Of a DNA stretch of 57,009 nucleotides, positions 1-8,239 are shown piece by piece (positions within the stretch are counted from its first letter, which is position 1; each line of letters opens with the position of its first letter). This DNA is from Streptomyces sp. DH12 (GTDB lineage: Bacteria > Actinomycetota > Actinomycetes > Streptomycetales > Streptomycetaceae). The stretch is from the NCBI RefSeq assembly GCF_020873895.1, contig NZ_JAHWGT010000042.1, positions 1 to 57,009 of the forward strand, given 5' to 3'. Both the position numbers and the translations under genes were made by a program. Below the pieces are notes generated by a model. It did no database searches. It saw only the letters and a list, made by a program, of their open reading frames with translations, and was not told the origin of the DNA.

Positions 1-85
<85 letters not shown>

Positions 86-778
86 TCAGAGCCGGTCGGC
101 GATGCCCGGCACGCCCGCGGCGGCGCGGTCGAGCAGGCCGGTGCGGGCGGCGAGGGCGGCGGCCTCCAGCCGGGAGCCGACCCCGAGCTTCATCAGGACC
201 CGCTGCACGTGCGTGCGCGCGGTGCTCGGCGCGATGCCCATGCCCGCGGCGATCAGCCGGGTGTCCTCGCCCTCGGCGACCCGGACCAGGACCTCCACCT
301 CGCGGGGCGTCAGCATCCGCAGCAGCCGCTGGCCCTCGTCGTCGGGGGTCGCCGCCGGGTCGAGCAGTTCCGTGAAGGCGCCCTGGAGCAGCTGCGGCGC
401 GACGGCGGCCTCACCCGCGCGGGCCTTGGCGATGGCGCGTTCCACGCCCTCGATCCGCTCGTCGTGGCGGACGTACCCGCAGGCCCCGGCGGCGAAGGCC
501 GCCGCGATGCCGCGCGGGCTCGGCACCGGCCCGAGGACCAGCACCGCCACCTGCGGGCGGTCGCGCTTGATGCGGACGACGGGGTCGAAGGCGCCCGGCT
601 CGGCCGGGGCCGCCGTACCGAGGAGGCACACCTCGGGCGCGCGGCTGACCACCAGCTCGGCCGCTCCCGCCGTCGGCGCGGCGGCGGCGAGCACCCGGTG
701 CCCGCGCAGCTTCAGGGCCGAGGCGAGCGCCTCGGCGAGCAGGCGGTGGTCGTCGACCACCATCAGCCGTACGCCCAT
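86..778 (-). CDS. Atypical LuxR/NarL-type response regulator
   Basis: A 230-residue regulator with an N-terminal receiver-like fold and a C-terminal LuxR helix-turn-helix (about residues 158-215, beginning LTPREVEVL). The acidic pair D9/D10 of a receiver domain is present. The phosphoacceptor position, in the strand reading VCLLG, is Gly54 instead of Asp. The conserved Thr and Lys positions are also replaced (VLGPV and GYVRHD). It therefore probably does not take part in normal Asp phosphorylation and may respond to a ligand or act constitutively. Start ATG follows a G-rich purine stretch. No histidine kinase gene is adjacent inside the window. DNA-binding role is secure from the HTH; targets are unknown. 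Confidence 0.88.
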   Translation of the reverse strand: MGVRLMVVDDHRLLAEALASALKLRGHRVLAAAAPTAGAAELVVSRAPEVCLLGTAAPAEPGAFDPVVRIKRDRPQVAVLVLGPVPSPRGIAAAFAAGACGYVRHDERIEGVERAIAKARAGEAAVAPQLLQGAFTELLDPAATPDDEGQRLLRMLTPREVEVLVRVAEGEDTRLIAAGMGIAPSTARTHVQRVLMKLGVGSRLEAAALAARTGLLDRAAAGVPGIADRL

Positions 779-988
779 CGAGAACCCCCATCCCCTTGGA
801 GATGGCCCCCCGGCCCTCCATGACCCGGCAAGCTACACGCTTGTTCGACGTCCTGCTCCCCCTACCGGTCAGAAGCCCCCCACAATGTCGAATTCTTCGC
901 CAATCAGGGCTACTTGGGGGACGCCGGCTGACGCCCGCCGCACCCGAGCCCCGGCTGCTCCGGCTTCCGGCGCCCTGCCCCGGACGCG

Positions 989-1030
989 CCGGCGGCCCGG
1001 CACGTCCGCGGGGACGTACCGGGCCGCCGG
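989..1030 (-). terminator. Long hairpin after the first PQQ-like gene
   Basis: Twelve-base arms at 989-1000 and 1019-1030 are exact complements. Inside them a further 6-bp stem (1002-1007 with 1012-1017) closes a GCGG loop. The hairpin begins 42 bases past the stop codon at 1072. There is no U tract, as is usual for Streptomyces terminators. Confidence 0.7.
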
Positions 1031-1071
1031 GGGCCGGGACCGGGCGCCGGAAGCCGGGGCGCCCGGGTCGG

Positions 1072-3039
1072 TCACTCGGTGGTGAACACCAGCGCCAGGT
1101 AGCGCGTCTCCTTCACCACCGTCGACGGCTTGGAGACGAAGTAGTCGGCCATGTACAGCCGCCCGTCCCGGTAGATCAGGTCCTCGCGGTCGGCGAGGAG
1201 CGTCTCGGCGGTGCGGATCGCCCGGTCGGCCGGGGTCTTCAGCAGCACCGTCTCCTGGAAGGTGGCGCCGTCGACGCTGACGAGCTGCCCGCCGCGCTCG
1301 TAGCCGGGGGACTTGTAGGCGATGACGTTGCCGCCGTCCATCCGCACGGGGAAGACCGTCGTGTTGGCGCCGGAGTCCAGCTTCCGGCCGACGAGCTTGC
1401 CGGTCGTCAGGTCGAAGGCGACCAGTTCGTTGACGCGGTTGTAGTCCTCCCCGGAGCCCTCGTGGTTCTCCGTCGGGAGGTAGAGGCGGTTGTTGCCGAC
1501 GACGAGCTTCTCGCACTCCTCCACGTTGGTGGAGCGGCACTTGCCCGCGTACCGCGACGCGTCGGCGGCGATCTTCACCTTGAGCTTGCCGGTCGTCTCG
1601 TCGATGGAGAAGAAGTCCGAGATGCCGGAGCCGTCGCCCGCCGTCCGGCCGACGTCGGCCGCCGCGACGAGCGGCTTGGTGGAGACGACCGCCGCGTACT
1701 CGACGCCCGCGGGCATCTTGTACGTGGAGATCGGCGCACCGGTCGTCGGGGCGAGGTTCTGCACGAGCACGTGCTTGTTGCCGCTGTCGCCGCACTGGCG
1801 CACCGCGACGAGGCCCTCGCCGCCGCCGTACCCGAGGTCCTTGCAGCCCTCGGCGTTCGGCTGGGGGCGCCAGTACTCCTTGCCGGTCGCCAGGTCCCAG
1901 GCGGCGCCGCCGTCCGTGCCGCCGGCGGCGACGGTGTTCGCGCCGATGGTCACCTCTTCCCAGCGGGCCTTGCGGTCACCGCCGGTGCCGCCCTCGACGG
2001 TCTTCGTCCACGCCAGCTTCCCGGCGTCGAGGTCGATCACGCCGACCTCGGAGCACGGCGGGTACTTGAGCTGCGCCGTCGGCTTGGACGGCTGGAAGAC
2101 CAGGGCGGCCCTGCCGTCCTTGACGTGCCGGGACGCGGCGCAGATCTCGCCGGGGAGCGGCACGGTCCACAGCTTGGTGCCCTTGAGCGGGTCGTAGCCG
2201 ACGACCTCGTTGACGCCCGACTTGACGTACGTCTTCTCCGTCAGCCAGGAGCCCTTGGTGGTGGTCGTGTCGGTGACGACGGGCGCCGGGATCTGGAAGG
2301 CGACCTTCGCCTGGGTGTTCGCCGGCGGCTTCTCCTTGCCACCGCCGCCGGGGGCCTTGGCGCCGCCGTCCTCCCCGCCGCCGCCCGTGGTGGCGCCGGC
2401 GGTGTCGCCGTTCGCCGTGGCGGGCTCGTCGCCCCGGGAGGAGGCGTACCAGAGGCCGGTGCCGACGATCAGGACGACCGCGACGGCCGCCGCGATCACG
2501 ATCTTCATGGACGCGGAGAGCTTCCCGCGCCCCTGGCCGGCCGGCGCGCCGGGCATGCCGGGCATGCCGGGCATGCCGGGCTGCGGAGCCGCCTGGTGCA
2601 TGGGGGCGGTCGGGTAGCCGTACGCGGGCGGCTGCCCCGCCGCCTGGCCGGGCATGGGGCCGGACGGCTGGGTGGGCGGCTGCGCCGGGTGGCCGTACCC
2701 GCCGGGCTGCCCGGCCGGGGGCGCGGGCGGGCCCGCCGGCGGCTGCGGCCCGTGCGGCGGCTGGGGCGGCTGAGGTGCCTGGGGGTAGCCGTACCCGGGG
2801 GCGTCCTGAGGTGCCTGGGGGTAGCCGTACCCGGGGGCGTCCTGCGGTGCCTGGGGGTAGCCGTACCCGGGGGCGCCCTGGGGCGGCGGCGCGGGTGCGC
2901 CGAAGCCGCCGGGCGGGACGTCCTGCGGCGCCCCGAAGCCGCCCTGCGGCGGCGGGCCGGGCGGCTGGTCCGGCGGGCCCGGAGGCTGGTTCGGCGGCGG
3001 GCCCGGAGGCTGGTTCGGCGGAGGGGGCGGCTGCGTCAT
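1072..3039 (-). CDS. Proline-rich, membrane-anchored PQQ-like beta-propeller protein
   Basis: 655 residues in three parts. Residues 1-170 are a Pro/Gly/Tyr-rich cytoplasmic head, including three copies of a 12-residue APGYGYPQAPQD-type repeat. One transmembrane helix follows at about 179-199, then an extracytoplasmic PQQ-like beta-propeller of about 430 residues with recurring blade motifs such as DxxTGK and GANTVAAGG. No catalytic residues are evident. Such propellers usually act as binding or scaffold domains, sometimes linked to Ser/Thr-kinase or outer-surface assembly. The next gene upstream encodes a paralogue of the same layout, so the pair arose by duplication. Start ATG has a GAGG element about 12 nt upstream. 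Function is unknown. Confidence 0.85.
   Translation of the reverse strand: MTQPPPPPNQPPGPPPNQPPGPPDQPPGPPPQGGFGAPQDVPPGGFGAPAPPPQGAPGYGYPQAPQDAPGYGYPQAPQDAPGYGYPQAPQPPQPPHGPQPPAGPPAPPAGQPGGYGHPAQPPTQPSGPMPGQAAGQPPAYGYPTAPMHQAAPQPGMPGMPGMPGAPAGQGRGKLSASMKIVIAAAVAVVLIVGTGLWYASSRGDEPATANGDTAGATTGGGGEDGGAKAPGGGGKEKPPANTQAKVAFQIPAPVVTDTTTTKGSWLTEKTYVKSGVNEVVGYDPLKGTKLWTVPLPGEICAASRHVKDGRAALVFQPSKPTAQLKYPPCSEVGVIDLDAGKLAWTKTVEGGTGGDRKARWEEVTIGANTVAAGGTDGGAAWDLATGKEYWRPQPNAEGCKDLGYGGGEGLVAVRQCGDSGNKHVLVQNLAPTTGAPISTYKMPAGVEYAAVVSTKPLVAAADVGRTAGDGSGISDFFSIDETTGKLKVKIAADASRYAGKCRSTNVEECEKLVVGNNRLYLPTENHEGSGEDYNRVNELVAFDLTTGKLVGRKLDSGANTTVFPVRMDGGNVIAYKSPGYERGGQLVSVDGATFQETVLLKTPADRAIRTAETLLADREDLIYRDGRLYMADYFVSKPSTVVKETRYLALVFTTE
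2773..2880. repeat. Three 36-bp tandem repeats inside the propeller gene
   Basis: Units at 2773-2808, 2809-2844 and 2845-2880 are nearly identical and encode the repeated YGYPQAPQ segment of the proline-rich head. Near-identity at the DNA level suggests recent slippage or unequal exchange. A shorter CCGGGCATG triplication lies near 2549-2581 in the same gene. Confidence 0.85.
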
Positions 3040-3074
3040 CGTGTCTGCGTACCTCGAAGGAAGGAAGGGGTCGT

Positions 3075-3108
3075 CCGTCCGCCCGCCACCGGGGCGGCGG
3101 GCGGACGG
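3075..3108 (-). terminator. Hairpin between the two PQQ-like genes
   Basis: Perfect 13-bp arms (3075-3087 and 3096-3108) enclose an 8-nt loop, about 45 bases past the stop of the upstream gene. The two paralogues are therefore likely at least partly separate transcription units. Confidence 0.7.
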
Positions 3109-3151
3109 CGAACGGACGGCGTACGGCTACGGCGGGCGGCGGGGCCCGGGG

Positions 3152-5083
3152 CTACCTGCCGAAGGCGATCATGGTCTTGGTCTCCAGCTCCGCCTTGTCG
3201 TTCTGCGCGCTCACGCGTCCGCTGGCGATGAGGAACCGGCCGTCGGCGTAGACGTACCGCGGCTGCCAGAAGTCCCGCTCCACGCGGGCCACGGACGCCG
3301 GGTGCTGGAGGACGACCTCCGGCTTGCCGCCCGTCGGGGCGAGGGTGGCGACGGCGCCGCCGCGGTCCCAGGAGCCCTCGACGTACAGCAGCAGCCGACC
3401 GCCGTCCATGCGCAGCGGGAGCAGCGTCTTCTCCGGGCCGGCCGTCGCGCGCCACTTGGGCTTGCCGGTGTTCAGGTCGAACGCCACGACGTCGTTGGTG
3501 CCGCGGGTGAGGGTGGTGGGCTCGGTCGACATGTAGAAGGTGCCCGCGTCGGCCGCCACGCCGGAGCAGCCCTGGAGCCGCTCGCCGAAGACGATGAGGC
3601 CGCCGCCCCCGCAGTTGGCCCGGAACTTGTCGTTGCCGCCGGACAGCTGGGAGCGGAGCTTGCCCGCGGCCGTCAGGGCCAGCACGGTCCGCTGCTTCTT
3701 CTCCTTGTGGACGGCGTTGACCACCAGCGGGTCGACCGAGTAGACCTTGTCGACCTCCCAGCCGCGCGTCAGCTGGTACTTCCACGTCGGCTTGCCGGTG
3801 GCGGGGTCGACGCCCCACACCTCCTGCTGCGGGTTCTTGTAGTCGCTGACCCGGCAGCTGGCCGCGGCGACCAGGCGCGGGCCGTCACCGGCGTAGGCGT
3901 ACGGCTGGCAGCCGTCGGCGGGCTTGCCGAAGAGCTGCTTGCCGTCGGTGAGCGAGAAGCCGTAGGAGTTGCCGGTGCCGGCGGCCGCGACGGTGTTGCC
4001 CGCGATGGCGAGCGTCGGGTCCGAGAGGGCGCTGAAGCCGCTGGCCTTGGGGATCTCCTTCTTCCACCCCGCCTTGCCGGTCTTCAGGTCGATCTGCTGC
4101 AGGACGCGGCAGTCGGCGCGGTCCGTCGTGCCGTCCTTCACGCCGAGGACGATGACGCCCGCGGCGGTGGGCGCGGCCGGGGCCTCGCAGACGTCCGTGG
4201 TGAAGGGGATGCTCCACTTCTTCTTGCCGTCGGCGAGGGAGAAGCCCTCGACGCTGCGGTACATCGCCTTGACGACGGTGTCGCCGACGACCCACGGGCC
4301 CAGCACGTCGGCGCCGTTGCGCGGCAGGTCCACGTCGTTCTTCAGCAGCCACTCGACCTTGGCCTCGCCCGGCTGGCGGCCGGCGTTCAGGTCGTCGTCC
4401 TGGGTGCGTCCGCCGCCGGTGCCGTCGCCCTTGTCGACGGGGTCGGAGGCGGACGGAGTCGGCGACGGGGCGGCGGACGCGCCCGCGGTCGGCTGCGCCG
4501 GCTCGTCGCCGTCGCTCACGAACCACCAGGTGCCGCCGGCCACGAGCAGGGCCGCGGTCACCGCGGCGACGATCACGGCGGGCTTGCCCTTGAACGGGCC
4601 GCCCCCGGAACCGCCGCCGGGCGGCACGGGGCCGCCCGGGTAGGGCGGCTGCCCGGGGTGGCCGCCGTAGGGGTTCGGCTGCTGGCCGTACGCGGCGGGC
4701 TGCCCGTACGGGCCGGGCTGCTGGCCGTACGGTCCGGGCTGGCCGGGCTGGGCGGGGGCGCCGTAGGGGCCGGGCTGGGCGTACGGGCCCGGCTGGGCGG
4801 GCGCACCGTAGGGGCCGGGCTGCCGGCCGGGCGCCTGCGGGTGGCCGTAGCCGGGCGCGGGCGGCTGGCCCGGCGCCTGCGGGAAGCCGTAGCCGGGCGC
4901 CGGCGGCTGGGCCGGGGGGCCGGCCGGCGGCTGGGCCGGGGGCTGCGCCGGCGGGGCCGTCGGCGGCTGGGCGGGCGGCTGGGGTGCCGTCGGCGGTTGG
5001 GCCGGCGGCTGGGGGACCTTCTGCGGGTCCTGCGGAGACCCGAAGCCTCCCTGCGGCGGTTGCTGGCTGGGCGGCTGAGTCAT
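3152..5083 (-). CDS. Second proline-rich, membrane-anchored PQQ-like beta-propeller protein
   Basis: 643 residues with the same plan as its downstream neighbour. A Pro/Gln/Gly/Tyr-rich head (1-165, with many QPPA and GPYG repeats) is followed by one transmembrane helix at about 168-190, a Ser/Pro/Thr linker and a PQQ-like propeller with TGKP/DxxTGK blade motifs. Both proteins start MTQPP. I chose the ATG at 5083 because AAGGGGGA lies about 7 nt upstream; the frame stays open a further 60 codons but those encode unrelated sequence. Only the propeller halves align well, and the head repeats differ, so the duplication is old. Likely a surface binding or assembly protein; not assigned. Confidence 0.85.
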   Translation of the reverse strand: MTQPPSQQPPQGGFGSPQDPQKVPQPPAQPPTAPQPPAQPPTAPPAQPPAQPPAGPPAQPPAPGYGFPQAPGQPPAPGYGHPQAPGRQPGPYGAPAQPGPYAQPGPYGAPAQPGQPGPYGQQPGPYGQPAAYGQQPNPYGGHPGQPPYPGGPVPPGGGSGGGPFKGKPAVIVAAVTAALLVAGGTWWFVSDGDEPAQPTAGASAAPSPTPSASDPVDKGDGTGGGRTQDDDLNAGRQPGEAKVEWLLKNDVDLPRNGADVLGPWVVGDTVVKAMYRSVEGFSLADGKKKWSIPFTTDVCEAPAAPTAAGVIVLGVKDGTTDRADCRVLQQIDLKTGKAGWKKEIPKASGFSALSDPTLAIAGNTVAAAGTGNSYGFSLTDGKQLFGKPADGCQPYAYAGDGPRLVAAASCRVSDYKNPQQEVWGVDPATGKPTWKYQLTRGWEVDKVYSVDPLVVNAVHKEKKQRTVLALTAAGKLRSQLSGGNDKFRANCGGGGLIVFGERLQGCSGVAADAGTFYMSTEPTTLTRGTNDVVAFDLNTGKPKWRATAGPEKTLLPLRMDGGRLLLYVEGSWDRGGAVATLAPTGGKPEVVLQHPASVARVERDFWQPRYVYADGRFLIASGRVSAQNDKAELETKTMIAFGR

Positions 5084-5237
5084 CAGCGCTTCCCCCTTCG
5101 TGCGGTCCGCTGGCCGATCGGCCTCCCCCGCGATTCCGGCCGGGGACGTGGCCGGAATGGAGCGAATCGGACAGGGATGTCGCACTGTTACGTGAGTCGA
5201 GCGGGGCTTCTTTGTACCACCTGGCGTCCGACGGCAG

Positions 5238-5279
5238 ACGGGCCGGACCGCCCCTGTTCCCAAGGGAGGACCGGCCCGT
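5238..5279 (-). terminator. Inverted repeat upstream of the propeller gene
   Basis: Nine-base arms ACGGGCCGG and CCGGCCCGT with a 24-nt interior. It could end the ABC-F transcript or be a leader structure of the propeller gene. Confidence 0.4.
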
Positions 5280-5355
5280 GATGCCGCTGTTATCGGCTCT
5301 CCACGGCTTCCCCACGCCGCCGCGCGGGTGCCCGGCGGCTGCCGCGCGACGGCCG

Positions 5356-5390
5356 GGCGGGGGCGCGCGGCGTGGCGCCGCGCCCGCCCC
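5356..5390 (-). terminator. GC hairpin just after the ABC-F gene
   Basis: An 8-bp stem (GCGCGGCG with CGCCGCGC, loop TGG), extendable with a bulge, starts about 20 nt past the stop codon at 5405. Probable intrinsic terminator without a U tract. Confidence 0.5.
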
Positions 5391-5404
5391 GCGCGGCCGT
5401 GGCG

Positions 5405-7228
5405 CTACGCGTCCTCGGCCAGTTCCAGCCAGCGCATCTCCAACTCCTCGCGCTCGGCGCCCAGTTCCCTCAGCTGCGCGTCGAGCTTCGCCACCTCGGC
5501 GAAGTCCGTGGCGTTCTCGGCGATCCGGGCGTGCAGCGCGGACTCCTTCTCGGAGACCTTGTCGAGCTGCCGCTCGATGCGCTGGAGCTCCTTCTTCGCG
5601 GCGCGGGCGTCCGCGGCCGAGGCCGCCTTCACCGCCTTCGCGGCGGGCGCCGCCCCGGCCGTGTTCGCGGCGGGGGCGCCCGCCGCGGCCTCGACCATCC
5701 GCCGGCGGCGCTCCAGGTACTCGTCGATGCCGCGCGGCAGCATCCGCAGCGTCGCGTCGCCGAGGAGCGCCAGGGTGCGGTTCGTGGTGCGCTCGACGAA
5801 GAACCGGTCGTGGGAGATGACGACCATCGAGCCGGGCCAGCCGTCGAGGAGGTCCTCCAGCTGCGTCAGGGTCTCGATGTCGAGGTCGTTGGTGGGCTCG
5901 TCGAGGAAGAGGACGTTCGGCTCGTCCATCAGCAGCCGCAGCAGCTGCAGGCGGCGCCGCTCGCCGCCGGACAGGTCGCCGACCGGCGTCCACTGCTTCT
6001 CCTTGGTGAAGCCGAACTTCTCGCACAGCTGCCCGGCCGTCATCTCCCGGCCCTTGCCGAGGTCGACGCGGTCGCGGACCTGCTGCACGGCCTCCAGCAC
6101 CCGCAGCGCCGGCGGCAGTTCGGTGACGTCCTGGGAGAGGTAGGCGAGGCGGACGGTGCGGCCGACGGCGATCCGGCCGGCGGCGGGCTGCTTCTCCCCC
6201 TGCGTCACCGCGGCGTCGGCGAGGGCCCGCAGCAGCGAGGTCTTGCCCGCGCCGTTCACGCCGACGAGGCCGATCCGGTCGCCGGGGCCGAGCTGCCAGG
6301 TCAGGTGCTTCAGCAGGACCTTCGGCCCGGCCTGGACGGTGACGTCCTCCAGGTCGAAGACGGTCTTCCCGAGCCGGGCCGACGCGAACTTCATCAGCTC
6401 GGCGTCGTCGCGCGGCGGCGGCACGTCGGCGATCAGCTCGTTGGCCGCCTCGATGCGGTAGCGGGGCTTGGACGTGCGGGCCGGGGCGCCGCGCCGCAGC
6501 CAGGCCAGCTCCTTGCGGACGAGGTTCTGCCGCTTGGCCTCCTCCGTCGCGGCGATCCGCTCGCGCTCGGCGCGGGCGAAGACGTAGTCGGAGTAGCCGC
6601 CCTCGTACTCGTGGACGGTGCCGCGCTGCACGTCCCACATGCGGGTGCAGACCTGGTCGAGGAACCAGCGGTCGTGGGTGACGCAGACGAGCGCCGAGCG
6701 GCGCTCCCTGAGGTGGCCGGCGAGCCAGGCGATGCCCTCCACGTCGAGGTGGTTGGTCGGCTCGTCGAGGACGATGAGGTCCTGCTCGGCGATGAGCAGC
6801 TTGGCGAGCGCGATGCGGCGCCGCTCGCCGCCGGAGAGCGGCCCGATGACGGTGTCCAGCCCCTGCGGGAAGCCGGGCATGTCCAGGCCGCCGAAGAGGC
6901 CGGTCAGCACGTCGCGGATCTTGGCGCTGCCCGCCCACTCGTGGTCGGCGAGGTCGCCGATCACCTCGTGCCGGACGGTGGCGGCGGGGTCGAGCGAGTC
7001 GTGCTGCGTGAGCACGCCGAGCCGCAGCCCGCCGTTGTGCGTGACGCGGCCGCTGTCGGCCTCCTCCAGCTTGGCGAGGACGCGCACGAGCGTCGTCTTG
7101 CCGTCGCCGTTGCGGCCCACCACCCCGATCCGGTCGCCCTCGGAGACGCCGAGGGAGACTCCGTCGAGCAGGGCACGGGTGCCGTACACCTTGCTGACGG
7201 CCTCGACATTGACCAGGTTGGCGGCCAT
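5405..7228 (-). CDS. ABC-F family ATPase (Uup/EttA type)
   Basis: 607 residues with two soluble ABC cassettes and no membrane segments. Cassette 1 has Walker A GRNGDGKT (38-45), signature LSGGERRRIALAK and Walker B LIVLDEPTNHLD. Cassette 2 has GVNGAGKT, LSGGERRRLQLLR and VLFLDEPTNDLD. A linker of charged helices lies between them, and the C-terminus (about 540-600) is a Glu/Arg-rich coiled coil as in Uup. Family members bind the ribosome E site and relieve translational stalls; some give antibiotic resistance. The layout with a C-terminal coiled coil favours a housekeeping Uup-like role. Start chosen at MAANLVNVE, where homology begins; the open frame extends 286 codons upstream across another gene and is not real there. 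Confidence 0.92.
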   Translation of the reverse strand: MAANLVNVEAVSKVYGTRALLDGVSLGVSEGDRIGVVGRNGDGKTTLVRVLAKLEEADSGRVTHNGGLRLGVLTQHDSLDPAATVRHEVIGDLADHEWAGSAKIRDVLTGLFGGLDMPGFPQGLDTVIGPLSGGERRRIALAKLLIAEQDLIVLDEPTNHLDVEGIAWLAGHLRERRSALVCVTHDRWFLDQVCTRMWDVQRGTVHEYEGGYSDYVFARAERERIAATEEAKRQNLVRKELAWLRRGAPARTSKPRYRIEAANELIADVPPPRDDAELMKFASARLGKTVFDLEDVTVQAGPKVLLKHLTWQLGPGDRIGLVGVNGAGKTSLLRALADAAVTQGEKQPAAGRIAVGRTVRLAYLSQDVTELPPALRVLEAVQQVRDRVDLGKGREMTAGQLCEKFGFTKEKQWTPVGDLSGGERRRLQLLRLLMDEPNVLFLDEPTNDLDIETLTQLEDLLDGWPGSMVVISHDRFFVERTTNRTLALLGDATLRMLPRGIDEYLERRRRMVEAAAGAPAANTAGAAPAAKAVKAASAADARAAKKELQRIERQLDKVSEKESALHARIAENATDFAEVAKLDAQLRELGAEREELEMRWLELAEDA

Positions 7229-7303
7229 TTCACTCCTGATGTGGCGGAAGGGATCGACCCTCCAGGGTAGTGGGCGCCGCGGGGTGCCCGGAGGCCCGTG
7301 CGG

Positions 7304-7309
7304 TAGCGT
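7304..7309 (+). promoter_or_regulatory. -10 box TAGCGT of the lipoprotein gene
   Basis: TAGCGT lies 30 nt before the GTG start, leaving a short leader that contains GGAGGG at 7322-7327. Confidence 0.4.
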
Positions 7310-7339
7310 GCGGCGATCGTCGGAGGGAAGGGCCCGGAA

Positions 7340-8041
7340 GTGGTGGGGCGGGGAGTCGGGAAGGCAGCGGCGGCGGCCGCGGTGGCCGCGGCGCTGGTGG
7401 GCGGCTGCGCGCCGGGCGGCGGCGCGGACCGGCTGGCGGCCGGCCCGTCCGCCGGAGGCACCGGGCCCCCGGCCGGGGCCGCGGGACCGGCCGCGACGGC
7501 CCCGGGCGCCGCGGCGGACGGACGGGTGGCGGCGAAGGGCGGGACCCTCGGCGGTCCCGGGTCGGCGTGCCCGCTGCCCGTGACGTTCGACCTTGCCGCC
7601 GCCTGGGTGCCGGAGCGGATCGCCCCGGTCGACGACCCGGACCTGCGCTCCCTGCTCGACCAGGGCACGGTGACGGTCGTCTGCGAGGTCGACGCCAAGC
7701 CCGCCGGGAGCGTCGGCTTCCTGCGGGTGTGGACCGACGGCGACAGGGCGGCCACCCCCCGGCGGGTGCTGGAGTCCTTCGTGGCCGGCGCCGAGTCCCC
7801 CGCCTCCGTCGTCCACCGGGACGTCCGCCTGGCCGCCGACCCCGCGCTGCCTGCCGCCGAGGTCACGTACGCCGTCACCAGCCGGCTGCCGGACGAGCGC
7901 AAGAGGGTCCGCGCGCTGGCCGTGGTCACCGCCTCCGGCCCGGTCGTCCTGGAGCTGGGCGGCATGGACAGCGCCGAGCACGAGGCGATGCTGCCCGCGT
8001 ACGCACTGGCGAAGGGGTCCCTGAAGGCGGCGCGCCGCTGA
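7340..8041 (+). CDS. Putative lipoprotein of unknown function
   Basis: 233 residues. The N-terminus is a lipoprotein signal peptide with lipobox LVGGC (Cys about residue 23), then a Gly/Ala/Pro-rich tether to about residue 65. The remainder is a compact alpha/beta domain (from CPLPVTFDLAAAW) with two cysteines in the mature part. It is divergent from the ABC-F gene. GTG start with GGAGGG about 12 nt upstream; a second GTG one codon downstream is equally possible. Surface-anchored protein; no enzymatic motif recognised. Confidence 0.8.
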   Translation: MVGRGVGKAAAAAAVAAALVGGCAPGGGADRLAAGPSAGGTGPPAGAAGPAATAPGAAADGRVAAKGGTLGGPGSACPLPVTFDLAAAWVPERIAPVDDPDLRSLLDQGTVTVVCEVDAKPAGSVGFLRVWTDGDRAATPRRVLESFVAGAESPASVVHRDVRLAADPALPAAEVTYAVTSRLPDERKRVRALAVVTASGPVVLELGGMDSAEHEAMLPAYALAKGSLKAARR

Positions 8042-8167
8042 CGGGCACCCGGAGCCACCCACAAGACCCCTGGCGGCTCGCGACACCCGCGGGACCCGTC
8101 AGCCCCGCACGGCCCGTACGGCCCGTACTCCCCGGGGAAAACGCACGAACGGCAAGAACCGGAGGAC

Positions 8168-8239
8168 GTCGTACCGCGTGTCCGTGATCGAACACGTGAC
8201 CGTGGCTCCCCACGAACGTCCATCTGCGAGAGGTACGAC
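8168..8239 (+). promoter_or_regulatory. Leader with long-range complementary arms
   Basis: GTCGTACC (8168-8175) is complementary to GGTACGAC (8232-8239), which directly abuts the ATG of the next gene and covers the end of its GAGAGG ribosome binding site. Pairing would hide the start region. This may be chance. Confidence 0.3.

Noticed and set aside
796-3231. 811-codon open frame on the plus strand across the propeller gene
   Set aside because: It is Arg/Gly/Val-rich without domain logic, and runs antisense to a gene with clear signal, helix and repeats; long antisense frames are common at this GC content.
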